From a bacterium (GTDB lineage Bacteria; Bacteroidota; Bacteroidia; Bacteroidales; Bacteroidaceae), in assembly GCA_004559785.1 (NCBI GenBank), contig SFXD01000040.1, positions 1-18,694 on the forward strand: a stretch of DNA of 18,694 nucleotides, given 5' to 3'. The position numbers and the translations under genes were made by a program. The notes beneath the pieces were generated by a model that saw only the letters and a list, made by a program, of their open reading frames with translations, did no database searches and was not told the origin of the DNA. Positions 6,708 through 14,660 of the stretch are shown here, one piece after another; within the stretch, counting starts at the first letter, position 1, and the number at the start of each line of letters is the position of its first letter.

Positions 6708-7526
6708 TTACAAGATTCCGACGAATGTGAAACAATCCCCGAAGGCATCCGGCAATTCCGCAGGGTGCCTTTGGTATAACCCAAAGACGGTGCTGCCGCT
6801 ACCGCTCATGCAAGCATAGGAGGCTCCGGATGCATAGAGGTAATCGCGAATCTCCTCAATGCGAGGGTGCAAGGGGAAGACGCTCTGTTCGAAATCGTTC
6901 TTCACCCTGTCTCTCCACGTCTCCACGGGAGACTGCAGAAGGGTGGGGAGATATGAATCCGACGACATGGGGGTAACGGAAGAATATGCCTCGCGGGTAG
7001 AGATATGCTCGTCAGGCTTAACCAGAAGTATGTGCCATCCCGAAAGGTTCAAGCCGATTGGAGTGAAAACATTGCCAATACCTTCTGCATAAACAGGTTG
7101 GCAGCGGACAAAAAACGGACAGTCGGCACCCAACGTGGACAGCATGTCCTCCATTTTCCCTAAATCTATGCCGAGCGAAAGAGCACGGTCGAGAGCCTTC
7201 ACCACATGGGCGGCATCGCTGCTGCCTCCGCCAAGCCCGGCACCAGAAGGGATGCGCTTGGTGAGCATGACGTGAACGGACGGAACGTCATAACCATTCT
7301 GCCTTAGCAAGCGTACGGAACGCATTACGAGGTTGTCCATGGGGTCGCAGTCGAGGGCATAGCCATCAATGGAAATGCCATCGGCATCGGAACTCATCAA
7401 CCTTATGTCATCGTATAACGGAACGGGATAGAAGACTGTCTCCAGATTGTGGTACCCATCTTCCCTTTTTGACACGATGTTAAGTCCTATGTTTACCTTG
7501 CAGCAGGCCTTGATTTTGACGTCCAT
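6708..7526 (-). CDS. ispE: 4-diphosphocytidyl-2-C-methyl-D-erythritol kinase IspE
   Basis: IspE is the ATP-dependent GHMP kinase of the MEP (non-mevalonate) isoprenoid pathway; it phosphorylates CDP-methylerythritol at the 2-hydroxyl. The 272-residue product has the N-terminal substrate segment KVNIGLNIVSKREDGYHNLE (Lys10 onward). The GHMP ATP loop PSGAGLGGGSSDAA lies at 93-106, and the C-terminal motif MSGSGSTVFGL is present. Length is usual for the family. The very N-terminus reads MDVKIKACCK where most homologues have a 'AKINL' start, a mild variation. It faces the GH123-like gene convergently with a 23-bp gap and is divergent from the rseC-rnf operon. Confidence 0.96.
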   Translation of the reverse strand: MDVKIKACCKVNIGLNIVSKREDGYHNLETVFYPVPLYDDIRLMSSDADGISIDGYALDCDPMDNLVMRSVRLLRQNGYDVPSVHVMLTKRIPSGAGLGGGSSDAAHVVKALDRALSLGIDLGKMEDMLSTLGADCPFFVRCQPVYAEGIGNVFTPIGLNLSGWHILLVKPDEHISTREAYSSVTPMSSDSYLPTLLQSPVETWRDRVKNDFEQSVFPLHPRIEEIRDYLYASGASYACMSGSGSTVFGLYQRHPAELPDAFGDCFTFVGIL

Positions 7527-7554
7527 ACTTCTTTCGATTACATTATTCCGTTTG

Positions 7555-7562
7555 CAAAATTA
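7555..7562 (-). promoter_or_regulatory. -7 box for ispE
   Basis: Minus-strand TAATTTTG, 29 bp before the ATG at 7526. It sits in a 15-mer (7553-7567) identical to the one before the DUF1573 gene. No clear -33 element. Confidence 0.5.
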
Positions 7563-7637
7563 CACATAATAGTGTCATGGCATGGGGTCGTTACATTTAA
7601 AAAGTGTTAAACCGCTTATTGTTGGATGTAATTAATG

Positions 7638-7667
7638 TTTAATGTAGAAAAAAATGTTGTACCTTTG
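7638..7667 (+). promoter_or_regulatory. Promoter of the rseC-rnf operon
   Basis: TACCTTTG at 7660-7667 fits TAnnTTTG. TTTA at 7638-7641, 18 bp upstream, is a one-mismatch -33 element with slightly short spacing. The rseC-like ATG follows at 7687, about 20 bp after the -7 box, so the leader is very short. It is back to back with the ispE promoter. Confidence 0.5.
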
Positions 7668-7686
7668 CTTGTAGAAACTAAAATGG

Positions 7687-8115
7687 ATGCAACGCAATCA
7701 AGATGATATTGTACGTCATACAGGTATCGTGGAGAGTATAGGCAATGGTATCTGTAAGGTGCGGATTTTGCAGGGGGCAGCATGTCAGGATTGTGCCGCG
7801 CATAACCTGTGCTCCGGCAGCGAAAGCAAGGAGAAGGTAGTTGACGTCCAAATAGACGAACCACGGGTGGAAGTTGGTCAGACTGTAGTAGTGGAAGCCA
7901 CCTTACGCCAGGGGTTGCATGCCGTTTCTGTTTGCTATATCTTTCCACTCATTTTGCTGGTAGTTTCACTTGCCATCTGCATATCTCTTTTTGGTGAAGA
8001 GATAGGTGCTTTGGTATCGCTCGCAGCCTTGTCTTCATACTATTTCTGTATTTATCTCATGAGGGAGAAGATAGGAAGGAAATTCAGGTTCAGAATATCG
8101 GATACGTACCTATAG
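7687..8115 (+). CDS. RseC/MucC-family membrane protein heading the rnf operon
   Basis: The 142-residue product matches the RseC_MucC family: a cytoplasmic N-terminal part with GIVESIGNGICKVRI and clustered cysteines CQDCAAHNLC (33-42), then two transmembrane helices (about 80-98 and 106-122) and a basic tail REKIGRKFRFR. In E. coli, RseC acts with the Rnf-like Rsx complex in reducing SoxR and also modulates sigma-E. In Bacteroidota the gene commonly precedes rnfB and its role is less certain, possibly assembly or cofactor delivery for Rnf. ATG 7687 is used; a nearby ATG at 7683 is out of frame. It lies 50 bp before rnfB on the same strand. Confidence 0.85.
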   Translation: MQRNQDDIVRHTGIVESIGNGICKVRILQGAACQDCAAHNLCSGSESKEKVVDVQIDEPRVEVGQTVVVEATLRQGLHAVSVCYIFPLILLVVSLAICISLFGEEIGALVSLAALSSYYFCIYLMREKIGRKFRFRISDTYL

Positions 8116-8165
8116 AGTGCTTTGCGACAAAGAATGAAAGAAATCTTAATAAAAATACAAGACCT

Positions 8166-9038
8166 ATGAATGTAATTCTAATTGCAGTAATCGTGTTGGG
8201 AATAATTGGCTTGGCATCCGCCGTGGTGCTGTACGTCATATCCAGCAAGTTTGCTGTCAAGGAAGACCCTCGCATTGGACAGGTGTCTTCGGTGCTTCCG
8301 CAGGCTAACTGCGGAGGTTGTGGCTTCCCCGGTTGCTCGGGGTTTGCCGCAGCATGTGTGAAGGCTGCTGACGAAGGCAGCCTTGAAGGCAAGCATTGTC
8401 CCGTAGGAGGACAGCCGGTAATGGAGCAGGTGGCAGACATACTGGGCTTGTCCGTTGGCGAAATCACCCCAATGGTGGCGGTGGTCAGGTGCAACGGCAA
8501 TTGCGAGAACCGCCCACGTACGGCAGAGTACGACGGAGCTGCCAGCTGCCGCGTACAGAACATGACGGGCATGGGAGAGACGGCATGTGCCTACGGATGC
8601 CTCGGTTGCGGGGATTGCGTGAGCAAGTGCCACCTCGGAGCTATCACCATGGATCCAGACACGGGACTGCCCGTCGTGGACGAGGAACTCTGCGGCGGTT
8701 GCGGCGGCTGTGCCAAGGCATGTCCTCGCGGTATTATCGAGGTAATGCCCAAGGGACCGAAGGGCAGGAAGGTAGTGGTGCTCTGCAACAACAAGGACAA
8801 GGGAGCCATTGCCAACAAGGCCTGCAAGGTGGCTTGCATCGGATGCGGCAAATGCGTGAAGACTTGCGACAAGTTCGAAGCCATCACCATAGAGAACAAC
8901 CTTGCACACATCGACCAAGACAAGTGCAAGAAGTGCCGCAAGTGCGAAGAGGCCTGCCCCAAGGGAGCCATAGTAGCCTTCAATTTCCCTCCCCGGAAAC
9001 CAAAGGCTGAAGCCGAGGAAACACAGAAACCAGAATGA
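8166..9038 (+). CDS. rnfB: Rnf electron transport complex subunit RnfB
   Basis: RnfB is the iron-sulfur subunit that accepts electrons from ferredoxin at the cytoplasmic face. The 290-residue product starts with one membrane anchor (about 3-26). A 4Fe-4S domain follows with Cys49, 52, 57 and 78 (CGGCGFPGC and KHCPVGG). Four CX2CX2CX3C ferredoxin motifs come next: CLGCGDCVSKC, CGGCGGCAKAC, CIGCGKCVKTC and CKKCRKCEEAC. That makes up to five [4Fe-4S] sites. The tail is Lys/Glu/Pro-rich. It is second in the rseC-rnf operon, 25 bp before rnfC. Confidence 0.96.
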   Translation: MNVILIAVIVLGIIGLASAVVLYVISSKFAVKEDPRIGQVSSVLPQANCGGCGFPGCSGFAAACVKAADEGSLEGKHCPVGGQPVMEQVADILGLSVGEITPMVAVVRCNGNCENRPRTAEYDGAASCRVQNMTGMGETACAYGCLGCGDCVSKCHLGAITMDPDTGLPVVDEELCGGCGGCAKACPRGIIEVMPKGPKGRKVVVLCNNKDKGAIANKACKVACIGCGKCVKTCDKFEAITIENNLAHIDQDKCKKCRKCEEACPKGAIVAFNFPPRKPKAEAEETQKPE

Positions 9039-9063
9039 CAAAAGAAAAGCAGAGAGAAGATAT

Positions 9064-10410
9064 ATGAAGACTTTTAAGATAGGCGGAGTACATCCCGCGG
9101 AAAACAAATTGTCCGCTACGAGTCCCATACGCCCTGCAGCTTTGCCAAAGCAAGCCGTGTTCAGCATGTTCCAGCACATCGGAGCACCGGCCAAGCCCGT
9201 AGTGGACAAAGGACAGGAAGTGAAGGTGGGAACCCTACTTGCAGAGGCTGGCGGATTCGTCAGCGCGCCGATTCATAGTAGCGTCAGCGGCAAGGTTGCC
9301 AAGATAGACACGGCCCTGGATGCCAGCGGCATGCGTCGCACGGCGATTTACGTCGACGTAGAAGGCGACGAATGGGAAGAAAGCATCGACCGTTCTACAA
9401 AACTCGTCAAACTGGAAGATAAGCCCAACCTTGATGCCAAGACAATAGTGGAGAAAATCAAGCAGGCAGGCATAGTAGGTATGGGAGGTGCAACATTCCC
9501 CTGCCATGTCAAGTTGTCGCCGCCACCGGGATGCAAGGCAGAGTGCGTCATCATCAACGCCGTGGAATGCGAGCCATACCTGACAGCCGACCATAGATTG
9601 ATGCTCGAGCACCCAGAGGAAATCCTCGTGGGAGTATCGCTCATCATGAAGGCCGTGGGCGTGGACAAAGGCTACGTAGGCATAGAAAACAACAAGCCCG
9701 ATGCAATAAGGGTGATGACGGAAAAGGCGGCTTCGTACAAAGGGATAGAGGTAGTGCCGCTGAAGGTGAAATATCCGCAGGGCGGAGAAAAGCAACTGAT
9801 AGACGCCGTCATTAGCAGGCAGGTACCTGCACCCCCTGCAATACCCATCAATGTAGGAGCCGTAGTGCAGAACGTCGGTACGGCATTCGCAATTTATGAA
9901 GCCGTCATGAAGGACAAGCCCCTCGTAGAAAGGATTATTACAGTAACTGGAAAGTCTCTCAGCAAGCCCTCGAACCTACTGGCCCGACTTGGTACCCCGT
10001 TTGGGCAACTGATAGACGAATGCGGAGGTGTGCCAGCCGATACGGGCAAGATAATTGGCGGAGGTCCCATGATGGGCAAGGCGTTGCTCAGCCTCGAAGT
10101 CCCCATGACGAAGGGGTCGAGCGGCTTACTGCTCATGACCGACAAGGAATCGAGGAGAGGCAAGGTAAGCCCCTGCATCAGGTGTGCCAAGTGCGTTTCG
10201 GCGTGCCCCATGGGATTGGAGCCATACCTGCTCAGCAAACTTTCAGCAAACGAGGATTGGGAAGCCGCCGAGAAGAACGACGTGGTAAGCTGCATCGAAT
10301 GCGGCAGTTGCCAGTTCACGTGTCCTAGCAACCGTCCCCTCCTTGACATGATAAGAGTGGGGAAGACTACCGTGATGGGCATTATACGAGGCAGGGCCCA
10401 GAAGAAATAA
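9064..10410 (+). CDS. rnfC: Rnf electron transport complex subunit RnfC
   Basis: RnfC is the peripheral subunit thought to hold the NAD(H)/FMN site. The 448-residue product has the N-terminal barrel-sandwich segment (GGFVSAPIHSSVSGKVAKI) and the family nucleotide/FMN-binding motif GIVGMGGATFPCHVK (136-150) followed by INAVECEPYLTADHR. It ends with two CX2CX2CX3CP iron-sulfur motifs, CIRCAKCVSACP from 371 and CIECGSCQFTCP from 410. No membrane segment is visible, as expected. It lacks the long Ala/Lys-rich C-terminal extension seen in some proteobacterial RnfC proteins. It lies between rnfB and rnfD in the operon. Confidence 0.96.
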   Translation: MKTFKIGGVHPAENKLSATSPIRPAALPKQAVFSMFQHIGAPAKPVVDKGQEVKVGTLLAEAGGFVSAPIHSSVSGKVAKIDTALDASGMRRTAIYVDVEGDEWEESIDRSTKLVKLEDKPNLDAKTIVEKIKQAGIVGMGGATFPCHVKLSPPPGCKAECVIINAVECEPYLTADHRLMLEHPEEILVGVSLIMKAVGVDKGYVGIENNKPDAIRVMTEKAASYKGIEVVPLKVKYPQGGEKQLIDAVISRQVPAPPAIPINVGAVVQNVGTAFAIYEAVMKDKPLVERIITVTGKSLSKPSNLLARLGTPFGQLIDECGGVPADTGKIIGGGPMMGKALLSLEVPMTKGSSGLLLMTDKESRRGKVSPCIRCAKCVSACPMGLEPYLLSKLSANEDWEAAEKNDVVSCIECGSCQFTCPSNRPLLDMIRVGKTTVMGIIRGRAQKK

Positions 10411-10454
10411 CATCAAATCAACCCATTTTCATTTAATCAGATACAAATATCAGA

Positions 10455-11438
10455 ATGAAACCAGTAATATCACTCTCGCCCCATGTTCACGGAGGAGACT
10501 CCGTCAGGAAAAACATGTACGGCGTATGCATAGCCTTGCTTCCTGCCCTGGCGGCAAGCCTTTGGTTCTTCGGACTTGGAGCTGCAATCGTACTTATGGT
10601 ATCCGTAGCTTCGTGTGTAGTATTCGAATGGTCCATCACAAGATACATCCTCAAGCGTGAGGCTTGCACGGTATGTGACGGAAGCGCAGTTCTAACGGGA
10701 CTCCTGCTCGGCTTCAACCTGCCAAGCAACCTGCCCGTATGGATTATAATAATAGGTGCACTCTTCGCCATCGGGGTGGGTAAGATGACGTTTGGCGGAC
10801 TTGGGCAGAACCCCTTCAACCCAGCCCTGCTGGGACGCGTATTCCTGCTAATCAGTTTCCCCGTCCAGATGACATCATGGCCCGTCCCCCATCAGCTGAC
10901 ATCATATACGGATGCAGAAACTGCCGCTACACCACTAAGCATTATGCAAAAGGCCATCACATCCGGCGATGCCTCTGCCCTATGGGACCTGCCATCCGCA
11001 GGCGATATGCTGATAGGACAGACGGGAGGCTCGCTCGGAGAAGTTAGCGCATTGCTTCTGCTCCTTGGGTGTATCTTCATGATCTGGAGGAAAATCATTA
11101 CGTGGCACATACCCGTCAGCATACTCGCCACGGTTGGAATATTGGCATGGGGCATGCATGCCATCGACCCTGTATATGCAATGCCTCAGCACGTGCTATG
11201 CAGCGGAGGTCTCATGCTGGGTGCTTGCTTCATGGCTACCGACTACGTCACCTCACCCATGACGGCAAAGGGGCAGGTGGTGTATGGCATAAGCATCGGA
11301 GTGCTGACGATACTAATACGCAATTGGGGTGCCTATCCCGAGGGTATGTCGTTTGCCATTCTCATCATGAATGCGTTCACCCCACTGATTAACACTTATT
11401 GCAAACCTAAAAGATTCGGGGAGGTAACCAAGAAATGA
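10455..11438 (+). CDS. rnfD: Rnf electron transport complex subunit RnfD
   Basis: An integral membrane subunit of the NqrB/RnfD family, 327 residues with about nine or ten hydrophobic helices. Recognisable family landmarks are SLSPHVHGGDSVRKNMYGV at the start, GLGQNPFNPALLGRVFL (115-131), and GGSLGEVSALLLLLG. By analogy with NqrB and RnfD, FMN is expected to be covalently attached to a Thr in the periplasmic 'GAT-PL' motif. Here the equivalent segment is TAATPL, making Thr159 the candidate. The C-terminal part has MATDYVTSPMTAKGQ. Its stop overlaps the rnfG start by 4 bp (ATGA at 11435-11438), indicating translational coupling. Confidence 0.95.
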   Translation: MKPVISLSPHVHGGDSVRKNMYGVCIALLPALAASLWFFGLGAAIVLMVSVASCVVFEWSITRYILKREACTVCDGSAVLTGLLLGFNLPSNLPVWIIIIGALFAIGVGKMTFGGLGQNPFNPALLGRVFLLISFPVQMTSWPVPHQLTSYTDAETAATPLSIMQKAITSGDASALWDLPSAGDMLIGQTGGSLGEVSALLLLLGCIFMIWRKIITWHIPVSILATVGILAWGMHAIDPVYAMPQHVLCSGGLMLGACFMATDYVTSPMTAKGQVVYGISIGVLTILIRNWGAYPEGMSFAILIMNAFTPLINTYCKPKRFGEVTKK

Positions 11439-12049
11439 AAAAGTTAGAGTCGACATGGTACAACATGGCTGGAGTGCTGACCTCCATAGCCTTGGTAGCA
11501 GGTGCTGCCCTTGCATCGGTGAATGAGCTGACTAAGGGTCCGATAGAAGAACTGCGCATTAAGAGTGAGCAAAATGCCATATCACAAGTATTGGGCGGTG
11601 GCGACGTCAAGGTGCTTTCGGTAGACACGCTCGTATGGAACGATTGTCCGTACATAGTTTCAGATGCAGGTGACAAGGGAATGGCAATCAAGGCAATAGA
11701 CCCCTTGAACGCAAGCTTCGGAGGAGGCCTGACCATCATGGTAGGCTTTGATGCTCAAGGTGACATAAAGGGATACAGCGTGCTACTGACAAACGAGACG
11801 CCTGGCTTGGGAGCCAAGGCCTCGACATGGTTCCAGCAGGGCGGCAAGGGGTGCATCATAGGAATGAATCCCGGTGACAAGCCCTTGACGGTAAGCAAGG
11901 ACGGTGGCAACGTGGATGCCATTACGGCAAGCACCATTACCTCACGTTCTTTCCTGAGGGCAGTAAACGCCGCCTACGGGGCTTTCAAGAGTAAGAAAAC
12001 GGGGGAGTCCTCGGCCGACGGAGTGAGCGGTGCCACTGCACACAAGTAA
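11435..12049 (+). CDS. rnfG: Rnf electron transport complex subunit RnfG, with a second flavinylation-like motif
   Basis: RnfG is a periplasm-facing flavoprotein with one N-terminal membrane anchor (about 10-29) and an FMN-binding domain. The 204-residue product shows SFGGGLTIMVGFDAQGDIKG and LTNETPGLGAKA, as in the NqrC/RnfG family. The expected covalent FMN site is DAITASTITS, with Thr167 as acceptor. It reads A-S-T where the usual motif is G-A-T. A second sequence, DGVSGAT (195-201), sits at the extreme C-terminus and matches the canonical ApbE-type motif even better. Translational coupling to rnfD is likely through the ATGA overlap; rnfE follows after 29 bp. Confidence 0.94.
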   Translation: MKKLESTWYNMAGVLTSIALVAGAALASVNELTKGPIEELRIKSEQNAISQVLGGGDVKVLSVDTLVWNDCPYIVSDAGDKGMAIKAIDPLNASFGGGLTIMVGFDAQGDIKGYSVLLTNETPGLGAKASTWFQQGGKGCIIGMNPGDKPLTVSKDGGNVDAITASTITSRSFLRAVNAAYGAFKSKKTGESSADGVSGATAHK

Positions 12050-12078
12050 CATTTATATTAATATAACCAGAAGAAAAT

Positions 12079-12663
12079 ATGAGCAATATAAAAGTTTTGA
12101 TGAATGGCATCATCAAGGAGAACCCCACCTTCGTACTGCTTCTTGGAATGTGCCCGACGCTTGGTACCACGAGTAGTGCCATCAACGGTATGAGCATGGG
12201 ACTGGCAACGACTGCGGTACTGGTCTTCAGCAATCTCATAATTTCCATGATAAAGAACCTTATCCCCGACATGGTAAGGATTCCATCGTTCATCGTGGTC
12301 ATAGCTTCACTCGTAACGATACTGCAGATGCTTCTCCAGGCTTATGTCCCTAGCGTCTACGAATCCCTCGGGCTATTCATCCCCCTGATAGTCGTGAATT
12401 GTATAATCCTTGGGCGTGCCGAGGCTTTCGCGGCAAAGAACGGACCCGTGAGCAGCATATTCGACGGAATAGGTATGGGCATAGGATTCACGATAGGACT
12501 TACCCTTTTGGGAGCTACTCGCGAACTGCTTGGAACGGGCAGGATATTCTCGCTTGAGGTCTTCCCCGAGAACTATGGCGCCCTTGTCTTCGTGCTGGCA
12601 CCAGGGGCATTCATAGCATTGGGTTATCTTATAGCAATCATTAACAAGTTTAAAAAGGCATAA
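12079..12663 (+). CDS. rnfE: Rnf electron transport complex subunit RnfE
   Basis: A 194-residue membrane protein with about six helices, homologous to RnfA and NqrD. Family landmarks are NGIIKENPTFVLLLGMCPTL near the start, SYE-type loop residues in YVPSVYESLGLFIPLIVVNC, ILGRAEAFAAKN and GATRELLGTG. In Rnf and Nqr complexes the pseudo-symmetric pair RnfA/RnfE holds an intramembrane [2Fe-2S] cluster through conserved Cys residues in the 'LG.CP' and 'VNC' segments; both cysteines are present here (GMCPTL, VVNCII). The rnfA gene starts three bases after its stop. Confidence 0.96.
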   Translation: MSNIKVLMNGIIKENPTFVLLLGMCPTLGTTSSAINGMSMGLATTAVLVFSNLIISMIKNLIPDMVRIPSFIVVIASLVTILQMLLQAYVPSVYESLGLFIPLIVVNCIILGRAEAFAAKNGPVSSIFDGIGMGIGFTIGLTLLGATRELLGTGRIFSLEVFPENYGALVFVLAPGAFIALGYLIAIINKFKKA

Positions 12664-12666
12664 GAC

Positions 12667-13287
12667 ATGGCTTACATATTGATATTCATTACGGCGATAT
12701 TCGTCAACAATGTCGTCTTGTCGCAGTTTCTCGGCATTTGCCCCTTCCTGGGCGTGAGCAAAAAAGTGGAGTCGGCACTTGGCATGGGTGCAGCGGTGGC
12801 ATTCGTCCTTACGCTTGCCACGGTCGTTACCTTCATCTTGCAGAAGTATGTGCTCGATGCCTTCGACTTAGGCTACCTCCAGACGATAGCCTTCATCCTC
12901 GTGATAGCTGCACTGGTACAGATGGTGGAAATCATCCTCAAGAAATCAGCTCCGTCTCTCTATCAGGCATTGGGAGTGTTCCTCCCTTTGATTACAACCA
13001 ACTGCTGCATCCTGGGCGTAGCCATCCTGGTTGCCAACGGAACATATTCAACTCAGGGGTTGGAACCCAACTTGATGACGGGTGTGGTGTATGCGCTAAG
13101 CACGGCAATCGGCTTTGCCCTCGCCCTCATAGTCTTTGCAGGGTTGCGCGAACAACTCTCCATGATGGACATTCCCGTAGGACTGCAAGGCATGAGCATT
13201 GCGCTCATTACGGCAGGCTTGCTGGCAATGGCTTTCATGGGATTCAGCGGGGTAGACAACGGGCTCAAGATCCTTTTCGGATTGTAG
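12667..13287 (+). CDS. rnfA: Rnf electron transport complex subunit RnfA
   Basis: The last gene of the operon encodes a 206-residue six-helix membrane protein. The segments AIFVNNVVLSQFLGICPFLG and FLPLITTNCCILGVAI are the RnfA/NqrE signatures and contain the cysteines that, with those of RnfE, should ligate the intramembrane [2Fe-2S] centre. AGLREQLSMMDIP matches the amphipathic loop after helix 5. It starts three bases after rnfE and is followed by the heptad-repeat block, with no obvious classical terminator before it. Confidence 0.96.
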   Translation: MAYILIFITAIFVNNVVLSQFLGICPFLGVSKKVESALGMGAAVAFVLTLATVVTFILQKYVLDAFDLGYLQTIAFILVIAALVQMVEIILKKSAPSLYQALGVFLPLITTNCCILGVAILVANGTYSTQGLEPNLMTGVVYALSTAIGFALALIVFAGLREQLSMMDIPVGLQGMSIALITAGLLAMAFMGFSGVDNGLKILFGL

Positions 13288-13316
13288 CCTTCTACGACCC
13301 ATACCTCTTGGGCAAA

Positions 13317-13500
13317 GAGCGGTGAGCAATGAGCAATGAGCGGTGAGCAATGAGAGACCCCCTCAGTCCCCCTGTTTAGGGGGAGGAGCTTTGAGCAATG
13401 AGCGGTGAGCAGTGAGAGACCCCCTCAGTCCCACTGTTTAGGGGGAGGAGCTTTGAGCAATGGGCAATGAGCAATGAGCGGTGAGCAATGGGCAGTGAGC
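13317..13500. repeat. Heptanucleotide repeat block with two 41-bp hairpin inserts
   Basis: Seven-base units of the form GAGCAAT, GAGCGGT, GAGCAGT, GGGCAAT and GGGCAGT run in strict register. They occur at 13317-13351 (5 units), 13393-13413 (3 units) and 13455-13496 (6 units). Between them lie two 41-bp elements (13352-13392 and 13414-13454), nearly identical and each able to form a C-run/G-run hairpin. The first contains CCCCCTGTTTAGGGGG; the second has one C-to-A change in that stem. The block fills most of the rnfA-galE gap and holds no convincing ORF. It has no unique spacers, so it is not a CRISPR array. Confidence 0.9.
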
Positions 13501-13552
13501 GAATTCAACTTTGTATTATAAATGTAAACAATATTAATAACATTATCATTAT

Positions 13553-14587
13553 ATGAAAGAAACCATTCTGGTGACAGGCGGAACAGGATTCATAGGCAGT
13601 CACACAACGGTCGAGTTGCAGAACGCTGGTTACGACGTAGTCATTGTCGACAACCTTAGCAACAGTAAGGAAGACGTCATAGACGGAATAGAGAAGATTA
13701 CGGGCATACGTCCAGCCTTCGAGAAGGTTGACCTTCGCGACAAGGAAGCCACCGAAGCGGTTTTCCGCAAGTATCCCAAGATATCAGGCATCATACACTT
13801 TGCCGCAAGCAAGGCCGTGGGCGAGAGCGTGCAAATCCCACTCGTATACTATCGCAACAACATCATCTCGCTGGTAAACCTCCTGGAACTTATGCCCAAG
13901 TACGACGTAAAGGGCATCATCTTCTCCAGCTCGTGCACGGTTTACGGTCAGCCTGACGTATTGCCTGCTACGGAGGAAACGCCTATCAAGAAGGCAGAGA
14001 GCCCTTATGGAAACACAAAGCAGATTAACGAGGAGATAATCCAGGACTTCGTCAAGAGTGGTGCTCCCATAAAGAGTATAATACTTAGGTATTTCAATCC
14101 CATAGGTTCACATCCTACAGCTATCATCGGAGAAATGCCCAACGGTGTACCGCAGAACCTGATTCCGTTCCTCACTCAGACAGCCATCGGCATCAGGGAG
14201 AAGCTAAGCGTCTTCGGGGACGACTACGACACTCCGGACGGTTCCTGCATACGCGACTATATCTATGTAGTAGACCTTGCCAAGGCACATGTCTGCGCAA
14301 TGACACGCATCATGGAGGACAAGGCAGAGGAACCCGTAGAGGTCTTCAACATCGGTACGGGCAAGGGGACGAGCGTGCTCGAATTGATAAACGGTTTCGA
14401 GAAGGCTACCGGGGTTAAGCTCAATTACCAGATAGTAGGTCGCCGCCCTGGGGACATCGAAAAGGTCTGGGGCAACGTAGACAAGGCAAACAAGGTACTC
14501 GGATGGAAGGCCGACACCCCGCTCGAAGACGTCCTTGCCAGCGCATGGAAATGGCAGGTCGCCCTGCGTGAGCGTGGCATAATGTAA
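13553..14587 (+). CDS. galE: UDP-glucose 4-epimerase GalE
   Basis: An NAD-dependent short-chain dehydrogenase-fold epimerase that interconverts UDP-galactose and UDP-glucose, and in broad-specificity forms UDP-GalNAc and UDP-GlcNAc. The 344-residue product has the Rossmann motif TGGTGFIGS (8-16), the serine segment FSSSCTVYG (Ser127), and the catalytic pair Tyr152 and Lys156 in YGNTK. GRRPGDIEKVWGN near the C-terminus aligns with the substrate-gating region. The position of E. coli Tyr299 is Val305 here, so the pocket may admit N-acetylated sugars. It follows the heptad-repeat block and ends before a hairpin at 14611-14636, so it is probably a single-gene unit. An AT-rich leader precedes the ATG, but no clean promoter is visible. 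Confidence 0.95.
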   Translation: MKETILVTGGTGFIGSHTTVELQNAGYDVVIVDNLSNSKEDVIDGIEKITGIRPAFEKVDLRDKEATEAVFRKYPKISGIIHFAASKAVGESVQIPLVYYRNNIISLVNLLELMPKYDVKGIIFSSSCTVYGQPDVLPATEETPIKKAESPYGNTKQINEEIIQDFVKSGAPIKSIILRYFNPIGSHPTAIIGEMPNGVPQNLIPFLTQTAIGIREKLSVFGDDYDTPDGSCIRDYIYVVDLAKAHVCAMTRIMEDKAEEPVEVFNIGTGKGTSVLELINGFEKATGVKLNYQIVGRRPGDIEKVWGNVDKANKVLGWKADTPLEDVLASAWKWQVALRERGIM

Positions 14588-14610
14588 GGTTTGGGCGCAT
14601 TCAATTTATC

Positions 14611-14636
14611 AACGCCGCACTAATGTGGAAGGCGTT
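14611..14636 (+). terminator. Hairpin after galE, likely terminator
   Basis: AACGCC (14611-14616) pairs with GGCGTT (14631-14636). An inner CAC/GTG pair surrounds a TAAT loop. The short ATTTGT follows, so the T-tract is weak. It starts 23 bp after the galE stop. Confidence 0.5.
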
Positions 14637-14660
14637 ATTTGTCAAGACAAGGGTAATGTA

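Noticed and set aside
8178..9209. Long open frame of 343 residues on the minus strand opposite rnfB
   Set aside because: It is a by-product of the GC-rich rnfB codons. All recognisable motifs (cysteine clusters, membrane anchor) are on the plus strand.
7687..13287. Na+-translocating NADH:quinone reductase (Nqr) operon instead of Rnf
   Set aside because: The presence of a poly-ferredoxin RnfB, RnfC with two CX2CX2CX3CP motifs, the B-C-D-G-E-A order and the lack of NqrF fit Rnf, not Nqr.
13317..13500. Possible CRISPR array
   Set aside because: The heptads are contiguous with no unique spacers, the two 41-bp elements are near-identical to each other, and no cas gene is present.
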